Notes: generated by a model from the sequence alone, not told the origin. 64,000 bases of DNA from Triticum aestivum (GCF_018294505.1 NC_057814.1:296674059-296738058); one strand, 5' to 3'. Positions 1 to 13,114 are shown, numbered from the stretch's first letter. A program made the numbers and translations.

Positions 1-827
1 ATCTACCGGGTTATCATTTTATCTGTGAAGTTAAACCGCCTAATTTGGCATTAAAAGTATAAGTATAAAGATGTATAAGTGAAGGGAAAAATAAGTTTCA
101 CAGTTTGGCATGAGAATTTCAGATCTGCCGTGCGTTGGATAATCAAAATATAGTCTGGTCTAATATCAAGCACTCAAAAAGTTCAGTGAGTTCAGATGAG
201 TTGGATATCAAGCAGGTGCCTTAACAAGAAGAAAGGAGTATAAACTACAAAAGGCGCTGAAAATAGTCAGATCTAACCGGCCATTGGTGCTACCGAAGGA
301 AGAACAACTTCAAGCTATGAAGAACACCGAACCCCAATGGCGGATCTAGGGCGAGAAGAAGAGGGACTTACTGGTGCAGGAGGAAGCTGCGGAGGATCAC
401 CGCTTTTCTCTGATACGATCAGGTTGATGCAGCGGCCTTTGTCGAAGCAGAGGCGAAGGATGACAGTGGCGGCAGAGCTGGAGGGTCGGTCGGCGCGAGG
501 AAGACGACGATGCGAAGAGGCACGAGGGGAAAAAATGGAAAGACCCCCTGGCCCTATTTATAAGGGTAGAAAGATAAGCGTCAGGCGCGTAAATCGAGGA
601 GCCTAAATTTTGGATATGAGGCAGAGCTGTCGCCTCGATTGTCGGAGGCTCATTAATGAAGGTGGATTATACACAGTTTTAAATAACAGGTGACATCACG
701 GCGGGTTACCATGATCCTAGAAGATGATGTCATGGCGGTTCACAAGATCATGTGAAGATGTTGAAGAAGAAATTTTCTTAAGTATTGAGGATTGACATGA
801 ACCAGTTCAAATCAATCTGGGGCCTAA
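1..827 (+). mobile_element. Y1: 3' internal region of a plus-strand Ty3-gypsy element
   Basis: This stretch ends in a short polypurine-like tract (817-827, CTGGGGCCTAA) directly before a TG-starting LTR, so it is the 3' end of an element whose body lies left of the window. I see no credible sense ORF; the 89-codon ORF at 337-606 is arginine-rich and looks like chance coding in a GC-rich leader. On the opposite strand the region has a TATA box (553-565) followed by a CT-rich leader and a splice-donor-like GTAAGT (371-366), which suggests an inward-facing antisense transcription unit like those in E and H. The LTR assignment to the Y2 family is solid; the meaning of the antisense signals is inference. 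Confidence 0.7.
553..565 (-). promoter_or_regulatory. TATA box of a putative antisense transcription unit in Y1
   Basis: On the minus strand CTTATAAATAGGG is followed by about 180 bases of C/T-rich leader without ATG and then a consensus donor GTAAGT at 371-366. TATA, untranslated first exon and donor in this order resemble a plant gene 5' end. The coding exons would lie to the left, outside the window. Confidence 0.45.
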
Positions 828-1354
828 TGTTGGGGATATTACCACTGGGCGTAAACTGGCCAGGAGAGGCCGGGTTAACCCCATAAGTAGTTCATGTGTA
901 TCTGAAGTCCATGAAGACAGACGGTGACGCTTTATGAAGGCCCAGGGCCCAAAGCCGGTTTAAGGCCCGTAGACATAAACCGACATTGATATGTAAACTT
1001 GTGTTGTAAGATAGAAGTAGCAGAGACCGAGCCGGACATGATTATGAGCCGGCCTCGTGATTCTGTAAACCGATGGGCGTCAACCCATGTATATAAGGGG
1101 ACGACCCGACGGCGGTTCAAGGACAACAAACATCAACTCGAGACTCAGGCAAAGCGTATTCGCTCCATGGTCATCGAAACCCCAGCAATTCCATCACAAC
1201 TAGACGTAGGCTTTTACCTTCACCGTAAGGGGCCGAACTAGTATAAAACTCTCTTGCGTACCTTGTCCGCTTTAATCCCTTTAAGTTAACCCGTAGCGAT
1301 GGCTCCACGACTAAGTCCTTTCTCTAGGACATCTGCCATGACAAAACCACGACA
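828..1354 (+). repeat. Y1 3' LTR (527 bp)
   Basis: It starts TGTTGGGGATATT and ends CCACGACA. Reverse-complementing the LTR at 56832-57350 gives the same start (TGTTGAGGATAT) and end (CCACGACA) and nearly the same length (519 bp), so both are one gypsy family. A TATA-like GTATATAAGGGG lies near 1088-1099. The right flank CCAGC continues the interrupted X1 LTR: X2 reads uninterrupted through the matching place near 52576. The 5' LTR and the other target-site copy are outside the window. Confidence 0.88.
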
Positions 1355-4300
1355 CCAGCAAAGCCGCCCGATGTGCCGACAATCCCAATAGGAGCTGCAC
1401 ATATCTCGTTCTCAGGGCAACACCGGATGAGCACTACGTACAACTAAAACCAGACCTCAAGTTTCCCTGAGGTGGCGCTGCAAGTGGCTCTAGTTCGGAC
1501 CAACACTTAGAGAAGCATTGGCCCGAGGGGGTTAAAATAAAGATGACCCTCGGGTTGGCCGACCCAAGGGAAGGGTAATAGGTTGTTAGGCAAATGTAAA
1601 ACCAAGGTTGGGCCTTGCTGGAGGAGTTTTATTCAAAGCGAACTGTCAAGGGGTTCCCATAACACCCAACCGCGTAAGGAACGCAAAATCAAGGAACATA
1701 ACACCGGTATGATGGAAACTAGGGTGGCAAGAGTGGAACAAAACACCAGTCATGCATCCGAGCCTTCCACCCTTTACCAAGTGTATAGATGCATTAATTA
1801 AATAAGAGATATTGTTATATCCCAACGAAGTTCATGATATCCATGTTCCAACATGGAACAACCTGCAACTGCACCTTCAACTAGCAACGCTATAAGAGGG
1901 GCTGGGCAAAGCGGTAACATAGCCAAACAACGGTTTGCTAGGAGGGTGAAAAGGTTAGAGGTTTTCATGGCAATTTGAGAGGCTTGATAGACAAGTGGTA
2001 GGTAGCGCGACATAGCGATAGCATTGAGACAACTAGCATAGCAATGATAGTAATGAGATCCAAGGTGACGTTCATCTTGCCTGAAATCCCGCTAGGAAGA
2101 AGAATGAGTCCATGAAGAAGACGAAACCACGAAGACGAACCAAGCGTAGTCGAACGAATCCTCACGAACGCAACGAAACGGGAACTAACGAGAAGAATCA
2201 CAACCGGGAAGAAGCAAACAACATGGTAAACACACAACACATAAACAAGACATGATGCTAAACCAAGTATGATGCATGACAAGACTACATGATGCTACTC
2301 ATGTCAAGAGATGATGCATACAAGAACAACACATCAAAGCAAGTTTAAATGAGGCCGGGAACAACATAGAGCAATTCCGGAAAGACCCCATATGCAAATT
2401 TCGAAATTGGTACTGTTCTGAACAAAACATTAAGTTAAAGTTATTAAACATTAAGTTAAATAGCACCAAGACAATCTACACGAATTTCTAGAGAAGTTAC
2501 ATATAAAGTTCATTTAATTCGGAGCTACGGCCTAGAAGATATGATCGAAACAAGTTAAGCATGACATTGGTGCAAAATGCATACAAACATCAAGCACACA
2601 CTCCAAAACATGGATGCAACAAGGTAACATGAAGCTACATGCGAAACTACGCAAGTTTCATATAGCGCACTCAAAACGGAGCAACGGTTCAACACATACA
2701 CATGAAACAAGTTTAAAGGACAAGCTGTCCAAAACAACAATTAGGCAACTTGCAAGCATAAAAACAACATGCTACGGCACCTGAACATGAAATAAAATGG
2801 CATGGACCTAATGTACCGGTGAAGCATCACAAAACATGAACACTGAGCTACTGCTAGAAACCGCTAGAACATGCTCAAAAGGGCATGGCAAGATTGCAAA
2901 TGATAACAGTTTCAGCAAGGGTAAAACAGCAACATCAGCATAGCATGTTGACAAGTTTGGAACAGAGGTCATATGAAGTCTAAAATTAACAAACTTGGCA
3001 TGTGGGTAAAGTACTCATAGCATACTTCAATTCATGTAATTGGAGGAACTTTAAAAGAGGCATAGATCAAACCATACCAAGCTCACAACATGGCATCATG
3101 AAGTTAACAGAAAACTGGAACATCATTTAGGAATGTTCATGGCAATAAAAACTTATGCTACATGACTTATATGATGCATCAAAAGGCATGAAATGATAGA
3201 GCATAACATGAACGTCAAAACATGTCAAGTAGGAGCCTCCAGATTATGCATGGAATTTATGGTAGCAACAATGCAAACATGACAGATCATATGAACAGTT
3301 TCAGACTTGGTAGAAAAACTGAGCATGACAGAAACAGATTCATGATTGCAACTTTGCAAGCTCATGACACACACCACAAAGCATTTCATGGCATCGCAAA
3401 GTAACCAACAGTAATTAGACATATTTGAAGCTAAGCATGTCAATATCAAGTCCATAGGGTACATGTATCACTAGCAACACACATGGCAAAAGTGAATCAC
3501 ATGATAACAATCTGCCAGGAATAAAATATAGCAAATGTAGAGCACGGTAATTACAATCTAGAGCACTCCATAATTGCAACCAGCGGCATGAATGGATAGA
3601 TCATAACCACATGCTCAAAACACTCTTACTGAACTAACTCAAAATGTGCATGGATATCATGGTAGCAACAAGTTTACAACTGCAGGAAAAGGACTTGGCA
3701 AAATCCTAAGTGCCTGAAAACAACAATATCATGGAGCCTACTTTGCATGCTTGTGCTAGTCACCACATATCTTCTAAAAATACAAGAGTTGCTCCTTGTA
3801 AATATGGCATAGAAATTCTCATAAACATATAGACATCATGCCCATAGGATCCACACGCAAAATGCAACGAAAATGACAAATCAGCGAGTTGCAACAAGTT
3901 TTAGCAGTTAACATCATATAGCACTTTTGCAACGATGATTAGGGCATCAAGGTGAACTCAAACAAGCATGCCACAATGGAATGAAATGAATATCATCTCA
4001 AAATGAACATTTGGATATATTATACATGCAAAACGGAGTTACGAGCAAGATGTTAAGGCACGATGAAAATGCACACATGAGATGATATTTCTGAGGACTT
4101 CGTGGAAAACTACCAGCGCGAAAACGGGACCTAGATCGGGCCAGCTCCATTCCTCGTACTGGACGGCTCCGGTGGAAGTCAACGGTGATGGTGGGGCGGC
4201 GTGGGACTCCGGCAGGCGTCGGGGAGGCCGGGAATGGGTAGATCCGGTCGTGGGCGGCCGGATCCGGGCAAGGGCGGCGGTGGACGGAGCTCGGGGCGGC

Positions 4301-5207
4301 GCTGGCTGGTCTTGGAGCTTGGGGTGGCCATCCATGGCGGCCTTCTGCATCACGGGAGAGAGAGGGAGATGAGCACGGGGGGAGAGGAAGGAGAGGGAGT
4401 AGGGAGGAGCAGGGCGACCTGGAGGTCTGGCGACTCGCCGGATGCGGCGGCGCTCGCCGGCGCGGCTGCCGGGGCGAGGAGCAACGAAGGCGAGGCGGCG
4501 GGAGGAGCTCGGGCACGGGACTTGCGGCATCGGGCGGACGGCGGCGCGCGGGCGCTCGCGGGCTGCGGTGGCGGCGGTTTCGGGGCCCGGGGGCGAGACG
4601 TGGCGGGCTCCGGTTGGCTGCGGGCGGCGGTGGAAATGTCCGGCGCGGGATGGACTTGTCCGGCGGCGCGGAGAAGCTAAGCTAGGGTTTGGACTGCGAA
4701 AATGGAGGGGGAGGGCATATATATAGGTAGAGGGAGCTAGGAGTGTCCAAATGGGGAGCGGTTTTTGCCCACACGATCACGATCCAACGACCGAGAGTAT
4801 GGAGGGGGTTTGGATGGACTAATGGGCTGTGGTGAAGGGGGCTGGGCTGCAAAGAGAGAGGGGTTTCGGGGTTACACGGTTAACCGTTAGGGCGTCAAAC
4901 GACCTCCAAATGAAACGAAAATTGACAGGCGGTCAACCTACTCTAAAACAACACCGCACGCCAAGTTTCATCCCATTTCGAGAACATTTTTAAGCCACTC
5001 ACAAAACGAGGCCTGAGAGGTGCCACGGGTGCGTGTGAATGTCAGAACGCGAAACGAACAACGGGGAAAAAGACCAGATGCATGTTCTGAAAACATGAGG
5101 ATGCAAAGCTTATGATGACATGGCAAAATGCAACACGCAAGCAAATGACATGGCAAAGACGACGAATAAACAAAAGACACGTGGCGCATCGAATTTGGGG
5201 CGTTACA
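1355..5207 (-). repeat. X1: very long LTR (minus orientation), cut on the left by Y1
   Basis: From 1355 this is homologous to the X2 LTR starting near 52576, and it ends at 5207 with GGGGCGTTACA. Read on the minus strand it begins TGTAACGCCCC, close to the X2 start TGTAACACCCC. The last roughly 900 bp of the LTR would lie left of Y1. The right boundary is the element edge, because copia reverse transcriptase coding sequence resumes at 5208-5209. It contains a GC-rich block (4130-4680), a minus-strand TATA and a CCAAACCCTAGC leader. Overlapping ORFs in that block are not supported as genes. Whether this is a solo LTR or one end of a full element cannot be seen. Confidence 0.85.
4716..4726 (-). 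promoter_or_regulatory. TATA region of the X1 LTR promoter
   Basis: CATATATATAGG lies about 500 bp inside the LTR start in minus orientation. It is followed downstream (leftwards) by a leader with CCAAACCCTAGC near 4680, a common plant 5' untranslated motif. The matching position in X2 has a TATA-like CATATTTATCGG near 57860. This is the expected site of LTR-driven transcription. Confidence 0.5.
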
Positions 5208-5208
5208 T

Positions 5209-6466
5209 CCTGACCCTCGCAAGCACAACATAATAGGCACCAAATGGATATATCGCAACAAGCAAGATGAGCATGGTCAAGTTGTCAGAAACAAGGCTCG
5301 TCTCGTTGCTCAAGGACACACTCAAGTTGAAGGGATAGACTTCGATGAAACATTTGCTCATGTGGCTAGGCTTGAAGCCATTCGCATACTGCTAGCCTAT
5401 GCAAACCATCATAACATCCTTTTACATCAGATGGATGTGAAAAGTGCCTTTCTCAATGGCAAGATTGAAGAAGAAGTGTATGTTACACAACCTCCTGGCT
5501 TTGAAGATCCAAAACATCCTGATATGGTATACAAGCTCAACAAGGCATTGTATGGCCTCAAACAAGCCCCTCACGCTTGGTATGACACACTCAAAGACTT
5601 CCTGAAGAGCAAAGGCTTCAAACCTGGTTCCCTGGATCCCACATTCTTCACGAAGACATATGATGGTGAACTATTTGTGTGCCAAATATATGTGGATGAC
5701 ATTATCTTCGGCTGCACTAACCAGAAATAGAGTGATGAGTTTGGACACATGATGCAAGAGCAATATCAGATGTCCATGATGGGCGAGCTGAAGTTCTTCC
5801 TTGGTCTTCAAATTCGTCAGCAGAGCAACGGAATCTTTATATCTCAAGAGAAATACTGCAAAGACTGCGTGAAGAAGTTTGGAATGCAAGACTGCAAAGG
5901 TTACACGACGCCAATGCCAACCAAAATTCATCTGGGTCCTGACGCCAATGGTAAAGACTTCGATCAAAAGGTATACCACTCCATGATTGGTTCTTTACTT
6001 TATTTATATGCATCTAGGCCAGATATCATGCTTAGTGTTTGCATGTGTGCCCGATTCCAAGCGGCACCAAAGGAATCACATCACTTAGCTGTGAAGCGAA
6101 TTCTTCGATATTTGGCTTACACCCCAACACTAGGATTATGGTATCCAAAGGGCTCAGAATTTGATCTATTTGGATTCTCAGATGCTAATTATGCTGATGA
6201 CAAGGTGGACCGCAAGTCTACATCAGGCACATGTCACTTTCTGGGACGATCACTTGTTTGTTGGTCTTCAAAGAAGCAGAACTGTGTATCGCTCTCCACT
6301 GCTGAATATGAATACATTGCTGCTGGATCTTGCTGCGCTCAGCTTCTACGGATGAAGCAAACGCTCAAGGACTATGGCATCCATCTGAAACAAGTACCAC
6401 TCTACTGCGACAATTAAAGCGCCATCATGATTGCCAACAACCCAGTTCAGCACTCAAAGACAAAGC
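5209..6466 (+). pseudogene. Maximus pol: reverse transcriptase and first part of RNase H, broken
   Basis: One reading frame runs from the X1 boundary to the insertion site of A. It starts inside the RT domain ([27 protein letters not shown]), continues through [11 protein letters not shown], the catalytic YVDD at 5689-5700, LKFFLGLQI and the SIGSLLYL-like segment. RNase H follows with SDANYAD and STAEYEYIAAG. In the living element this protein copies RNA into DNA in the virus-like particle and removes the RNA strand. Two in-frame stops (TAG 5728-5730, TAA near 6415) and two insertions make it non-functional. The first catalytic motif remains intact. Assignment to Ty1-copia is very secure. Confidence 0.93.
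6462..6466. repeat. Target-site duplication AAAGC, left copy (element A)
   Basis: AAAGC precedes the 5' LTR of A and is repeated exactly at 15009-15013 after its 3' LTR. It lies in the Maximus RNase H coding region. Confidence 0.95.
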
Positions 6467-8183
6467 TGAAGGAAATATGCCCTAGAGGCAATAATAAAGT
6501 TATTATTTATTTCCTTATATCATGATAAATGTTTATTATTCATGCTAGAATTGTATTAACTGGAAACTTGTTACATGTGTGAATACATAGACAAACAGAG
6601 TGTCACTAGTATGCCTCTACTTGACTAGCTCATTGATCAAAGATGGTTATGTTTCCTAGCCATAGACATGAGTTGTCATTTGATTAATGGGATCACATCA
6701 TTAGGAGAATGATGTGATTGACTTGACCCATTCCGTTAGCTTAGCACTCGATCGTTTAGTATGTTGCTATTGCTTTCTTCATGACTTATACATGTTCCTA
6801 TACTATGATATTATGCAACTCCCGTTTACCGAAGGAACACTTTGTGTGCTACCAAACGTCACAACGTAACTAGGTGATTATAAAGGTGCTCTACAGGTGT
6901 CTCCAAAGGTAATTGTTGGGTTGGCGTATTTCGAGATTAGGATTTTTCACTCCGATTGTCGGAGAGGTATCTCTGGGCCCACTCGGTAATGCACATCACT
7001 ATAAAGCCTTGCAAGCATTGTAACTAATGAGTTAGTTGCAGGATGATGTATTATGGAACGAGTAAAGAGACTTGCCGGTAACGAGATTGAACTAGGTATC
7101 GAGATACCGACGATCGAATCTCGGGCAAGTAACATACTGATGACAAAGGGAACAACGTATGTTGTTATGCGGTCTGACCGATAAAGATCTTCATAGAATA
7201 TGTGGGAGCCAATATGAGCATCCAGGTTCCGCTATTGGTTATTGACCGGAGAGGTGCCTAGGTCATGTCTACATAGTTCTCGAACCCGTAGGGTCCGCAC
7301 GCTTAACGTTACGATGACGGTTATATTATGAGTTTATGTGTTTTGATGTACCGAAGGAGTTCGGAGTCCCGGATGAGATCGGGGACATGACGAGGAGTCT
7401 CGAAATGGCCGAGACGTAAAGACCGATATATTGGACGACTATATTCGGACTTCGTAAAGGTTCCGAGTGATTCGGGTATTTTTCGGAGTACCGGAGAGTT
7501 ACGGGAATTCGTATTGGGCCTTAATGGGCCATACGGGAAAGGAGGGAAAGGCCCCAAAGGGTGGCCTCACCCCTCCCCATGGACTAGTCCGAATTGGACT
7601 AGGGAGGGGGGCGCCCCCATCCTTCTTTCTCCTTCTCCCTTCCCTTTTCCTACTCCAACAAGGAAAGGAGGAGTCCTACTCCCGGTGGGAGTAGGACTCC
7701 CCCCTTGGCGCGCCCTCCTCCTAGGCCGGCCGCCTCCCCCCTTACTCCTTTATATACGGGGGCAGGGGGCACCCCAGAGACAGAACAATTGATCATTGAT
7801 CTCTTAGCCGTGTGCGGTGCCCCCCTCCACCATATTACACCTCGATAATATCGTAGCGGTGCTTAGGCGAAGCCCTGCGTCGGTAGAACATCATCATTGT
7901 CACCACGCCGTCGTGCTGACGAAACTCTCCCTCAACACTCAGCTGGATTGGAGTTCGAGGGACGTCATCGAGCTGAACGTGTGATGAACTCGGAGGTGCC
8001 GTGCGTTCGGTACTTGATGGGTCGGATCATGAAGACGTACGACTACATCAACCGCGTTGTATTAACGCTTCCGCTATCAGTCTACGAGGGTACGTGGACA
8101 ACACTCTCCCCTCTCGTTGCTATGCATCACCATGATCTTGCGTGTGCGTAGGAATTTTTTTGAAATTACTATGTTCCCCAACA
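6467..8183 (+). repeat. A 5' LTR (1717 bp)
   Basis: It runs from TGAAGGAAAT to CCCCAACA just before the primer-binding site. A TATA box (TTTATATACGGG near 7749-7756) lies after a block with long pyrimidine runs and the GC-rich GGCCGGCCGCC. The short ORFs over 7467-7792 have the same positions in both LTRs and are not genes. Confidence 0.95.
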
Positions 8184-8184
8184 G

Positions 8185-8197
8185 TGGTATCAGAGCC
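8185..8197 (+). other. Primer-binding site of A (initiator tRNA-Met)
   Basis: TGGTATCAGAGCC lies one base after the LTR end. This is the standard complement to the 3' end of plant initiator tRNA-Met, which primes minus-strand DNA synthesis. Confidence 0.95.
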
Positions 8198-9476
8198 AGG
8201 TTTTATGCGTTGATGTTATATGCACGAGTAGAACACAAGTGAGTTGTGGGCGATATAAGTCATACTGCTTACCAGCATGTCATACTTTGGTTCGGCGGTA
8301 TTGTGAGATGAAGCGGCCCGGACCGACATTACGCGTACGCTTACACGAGACTGGTTTCAACGTTGCGAGCACTCGATGCTTAAAAGGTGACTGGCGCGTG
8401 TCTGTCTCTCTCACTTTAGTTGAACCGAGTGTGGCTATGCCCGGTCCTTGCGAAGGTTAAAACAGCACCAACTTGGCAAACTATCGTTGTGGTTTTGATG
8501 CGTAGGTAAGAACGGTTCTTGCTAAGCCCATAGCAGCCACGTAAAACTTGCAACAACAAAGTAGAGGACGTCTAACTTGTTTTTGCAGGGCATGTTGTGA
8601 TGTGATATGGTCAAGACATGATGCTATATTTTATTGTATGAGATGATCATGTTTTGTAACCGAGTTATCGGCAACTGGCAGGAGCCATATGGTTGTTGCT
8701 TTATTGTATGAAATGCAATCGCCATGTAATTGTTTTACTTTATCACTAAGCGGTAGGGATAGTCGTAAAAGCAATAGTTGGCGAGACGACAACGATGCTA
8801 CGATGGAGATCAAGGTGTCGCGCCGGTGACGATGGTGATCATGACGGTGCTTCGGAGATGGAGATCACAAGCACAAGATGATGATGGCCATATCATATCA
8901 CTTATATTGATTGCATCTGATGTTTATCTTTTATGCATCTTATCTTGCTTTGATTGACGGTAGCATTATAAGATGATCTCTCACTAAAATTTCAAGATAA
9001 AAGTGTTCTCCCTGAGTATGCACCGTTGCGAAAGTTCTTCGTGCTGAGACACCACGTGATGATCGGGTGTGATAGGCTCTACGTTCAAATACAACGAGTG
9101 CAAAAAAGTTGCACACGCGGAATACTCAGGTTAAACTTGACAAGCCTAGCATATGCAGATATGGCCTCGAAACACTGAGACCGAAAGGTCGAGCGTGAAT
9201 CATATAGTAGATATGATCAACATAGTGATGTTCACCATTGAAAGCTACTCCATTTCACGTGATGATCGGTTATGGTTTAGTTGATATGGATCACGTGATC
9301 ACTTAGAGGATTAGAGGGATGTCTATCTAAGTGGGAGTTCTTAAGTAATATGATTAATTGAACTTAAAATTATCATGAACTTAGTCCTGATAGTATTTTG
9401 CAAATTATGTTGTAGATCAATAGCTCGCGTTGTTGCTTCCCTGTGTTTATTTTTGATATGTTCCTAGAGAAAAATT
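8198..9476 (+). other. Leader of A, no supported gene
   Basis: About 1.3 kb of AT-rich leader lies between the primer-binding site and gag. This is where Angela/BARE elements keep dimerisation and packaging signals. I see no ORF with a recognisable product here. Confidence 0.6.
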
Positions 9477-10340
9477 ATGTTGAAAGATGTTAGTAGCAAA
9501 GATGTGGATTGGATCTGTGATCTGAGGATTATCCTCATTGCTGCACAGAAGAATTATGTCCTTGATGCACCGCTAGGTGACAGACCCATTGCAGGAGCAG
9601 ATGCAGATGTTATGAACGTTTGGCTAGCTCAATATGATGACTACTTGATAGTTTAGTGCACCATGCTTAGCGGCTTAGAATCAGGACTTCAAAGACGTTT
9701 TGAACGTCATGGACCATATGAGATGTTCCAGGAGTTGAATTTAATCTTTCAAGCAAATACCCGAGTTGAGAGATATGAAGTCTCCAACAAGTTCTATAGC
9801 TAAAAGATGGAGGAGAATAGCTCAAGCAGTGAGCATGTGCTCAGATTGTCTGGGTACTACAATCGCTTGAATCAAGTGGGAGTTAATCTTCCAGATAAAA
9901 TAGTGATTGACAGAATTCTCTAGTCACCATCACCAAGTTAGTAGAACTTTGTGATGAACTATAGTATGCAAGGGATGATGAAAGTAATTCCCGAGCTCTT
10001 CGTGATGCTGAAATCGACGAAGGTAGAAATCAAGAAAAAACATCAAATGTTGATGGTTGACGAGACCACTAGTTTCAAGAAAAGGGCAAAGGGAAGAAGG
10101 GGAACTTCAAGAAGAACGGCAAGCAAGTTGCTGCTCAAGTGAAGAAGCCTAAGTCTGGTCCTAAGCCTGAGACTAAGTGCTTCTACTGCAAAGGGACTGG
10201 TCACTGGAAGCGGAACTACCCCAACTATTTGGTGGATAAGAAGGATGGCAAAGTGAACAAAGGTATATTGGATATACATATTATTGATGTGTACTTTACT
10301 AGTGTTTATAGCAACCCCTCGGTATTTGATACTGGTTCAG
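9477..10340 (+). pseudogene. A gag (capsid and zinc knuckle), broken
   Basis: The frame opens at ATG 9477 (MLKDVSSKDVDWICDL) and shows capsid text such as LDAPLGDRPIAG and LSGLESGLQRRFERHGPYEM, then the nucleocapsid knuckle at about 10178-10222. Several in-frame stops interrupt it (near 9656, 9801 and 9921), and reading must change frame. The knuckle reads CFYCKGTGHWKRNY, so the fourth zinc ligand is tyrosine (codon TAC at 10217-10219) instead of the cysteine of CX2CX4HX4C. Capsid assembly and RNA packaging from this copy would therefore fail. The function follows from family knowledge; the damage is seen directly. Confidence 0.85.
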
Positions 10341-13110
10341 TTGCTAAGAGTAGTAACTCGAAACGGGAGTTGCAGAATAAACAGAGACTAGTAAAAGGCG
10401 AGGTGACGATGTGTGTTGGAAGTAGTTCCAAGATTGATATGATCATCATCGCACACTCCCTATACTTTCGGGATTAGTGATGAAACTAAATAAGTGTTAT
10501 TTGGTGTTTGCGTTGAGCATGAATATGATTTGATCATGTTTGTTACAATACGGTTATTCATTTAAATTAGAGAATAGTTGTTGTTCTGTTTACATGGATA
10601 AAACCTTCTATGGTCATACACCCAATAAAATGGTTTGTTGGATCTCGATCGTAGCGATACACATATTCATAATAATGAAGCCAAAAGATGCAAAGTTAAT
10701 AATGATAGTGCAACTTATTTGTGGCACTGCCGTTTAGGTCATATTGGTGTAAAGCGCATGAAGAAACTCCATACTGATGGGATTTAAGAATCACTTGATT
10801 ATGAATCACTTGATGCTTGCGAACCGTGCCTCATGGGCAAGATGACTAAACGCCGTTCTCCGGAACTATGAAGAGAGCAACAGATTTGTTGGAAATCATA
10901 CATACAGATGTATGTGGTCCGATGAATATTGAGGCTCGTAGCAGGTATCATTATTTTCTGACCTTCACAGATGATTTGAGCAGATATGGGTATATCTACT
11001 TAATGAAACAGAAGTCTGAAACATTTGAAAAGTTCATATAATTTCAGAGTGAAGGGGAAAATCATCGTAACAAGAAAATAAAGTTTCTACGATCTGATCG
11101 TGGAGAAGAGTATTTGAGTTACGAGTTTGGCCTTCAGTTAAAACAATGTGAAATAGTTTTCACTACTCACGCCACCTGGAATACCACGGTGTAATGGTAT
11201 GTCCGAACATCGTAACTGTACTTTATTAGATATGGTGCGATATATGATGTCTCTTACCTATCTACCACTATCGTTTTGGGGTTATGCATTAGAGACAGCT
11301 GCATTCACGTTAAATAGGGTACCATCTAAATCCGTTGAGACGACATCTTATGAACTGTGGTTTGGCAAGAAACCAAAGTTGTCATTTCTTAAAGTTTGGG
11401 GTTGTGATGCTTATGTGAAAAAGTTTCATCCTGATAAGCTCAAACCCAAATCGGAGAAATGTGTCTTCATAGGATACCCAAAGGAGACAGTTGGGTACAC
11501 CTTCTATCACAGATCCGAAGGCAAGACATTCGTTGCTAAGTATGGATCCTTTCTAGAGAAGGAGTTTCTCTTGAAAGAAGTGAGTGGGAGGAAAGTAGAA
11601 CTTGATGAGGTAACTGTACCTGCTCCCTTATTGGAAAGTAGTTCATCACAGAAATCTATTCCTGTGACTCCTACACCAATTAGTGAGGAAGTTAACGATG
11701 ATGATCATGTAACTTCAGATCAAGTTACTACCAAACCTCGTAGGTAAACCAGAGTGAGATCCACACCAGAGTGGTACGGTAATCCTGTTCTGGAGGTTAT
11801 GTTACTAGACCATGACGAACCTACGAACTATGAAGAAGCGATGGTGAGCCCAGATTCCGTAAAATGGCTTGAGGCCATGAAATCTGAGATGGGATCCATG
11901 TATGAGAACAATGTATGGACTTTGGTTGACTTGCCCGATGATCGGCAAGCCATAGAAAATAAATGGATCTTCAAGAGGAAGACGGACGCTGATAGTAGTG
12001 TTACTATCTACAAAGCTAGAATTGTCGCAAAAAAAAGGTTTTCGACAAGTTCAAGGTGTTGACTACGATGAGAGTTTCTCACTCGTATCTATGCTTAAGT
12101 CTGTCTGAATCATGTTAGCAATTGCCGCATTTTATGAAATATGGCAAATGGATAAACAAAACTGCATTCCTTAATGGATTTATTAAAGAAGAGTTGTATA
12201 TGATGCAACCAGAAGGTTTTGTCAATCCTAAAAGTGCTAACAAAATATGCAAGCTCCAGCGATCCATCTATGGACTGGTGCAAGCATCTCGGAGTTGGAA
12301 TATACGCTTTGATAAGTTGATCAAAGGATATAGTTTTATATAGACTTGCGGTGAAGCCTGTATTTACAAGAAAGTGAGTGGGAGCACTACAGCATTTCTG
12401 ATAAGTATATGTGAATGACATATTGTTGATCGGAAATAATGTAGAATTATTCTACAAAGCATAAAGGAGTGTGTGAAAGGAGTTTTTTAAAGAAAGACCT
12501 CGGTGAAGCTGCTTACATATTGAGCATCAAGATCTATATAGATAGATCAAGACGCTTGATAAGTTTTTTCAATGAGTACATACCTTAACAAGATTTTGAA
12601 GTAGTTCAAAATAGAACGTTCAAAGAAAGAGTTCTTGCCTGTGTTACAAGGTGTGAAATTGAGTAAGACTCAAAGCCCGACCACGGCAGAAGATAGAAAG
12701 AGAATGAAAGTCATTCCCTATGCCTTGGCCATAGGTTCTATAAAGTATGCCATGCTGTGTACCAGATCTATTGTATACCCTACACTGATTTTGGCAAGGG
12801 AGTACAATAGTGATCTAGGAGTAGATCACTGGACAGCGGTCAAAATTATCCTTAGTGGAATAAGGATATGTTTCTCGATTATGGAAGTGACAAAAGGTTC
12901 GTCGTAAAGGGTTACGTCGATGCAAGTTTTGACACTAATCTAGATGACTCTAAGTCTCGGTCTAGATACATATTGAAAGAGGGAGCAATTAGCTAGAGTA
13001 GCTCCGTGCAGAGCATTGTAGACATAGAAATTTGCAAAATACTTACGGATCTGAATGTGACAGACCCGTTGACTAAAATTATCTCACAAGCAAAACATGA
13101 TCACACCTTA
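10320..13110 (+). pseudogene. A pol (protease, integrase, reverse transcriptase, RNase H), broken
   Basis: Protease remains are visible at about 10322-10460 (FDTGSVAKSSNSK). The GAG-pre-integrase and integrase follow, with LRSDRGEEYLS near 11090-11120 and the C-terminal part from 11199 (LDMVRYMMSLTYLPLSFWG, LKVWGCDAYVKK). The RT begins near 11860 (NKWIFKRKTDADSS, NGFIKEELYMMQPEGF). At the catalytic box the sequence reads YVND: the first aspartate codon is AAT at 12414-12416. RNase H remains end near 13110 (VKGYVDASFDTNLDDSKS, DPLTKI). Many stops and frameshifts separate these pieces. The protein would normally process Gag, integrate the DNA and copy the RNA; this copy cannot. Confidence 0.88.
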
Positions 13111-13114
13111 GTAC

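Noticed and set aside
337..606. 89-codon plus-strand ORF in Y1
   Set aside because: Arg-rich composition, no family features, and the opposite strand carries a promoter-like layout over the same bases.
3998..4726. Overlapping long ORFs on both strands in the GC-rich part of the X1 LTR
   Set aside because: Open frames on several frames at once are expected at this GC content. They are not conserved in the matching part of X2 (57284-57945).
7321..8151. ORFs of 75-92 codons repeated at 14148-14976
   Set aside because: They repeat because both lie in the two LTRs of element A.
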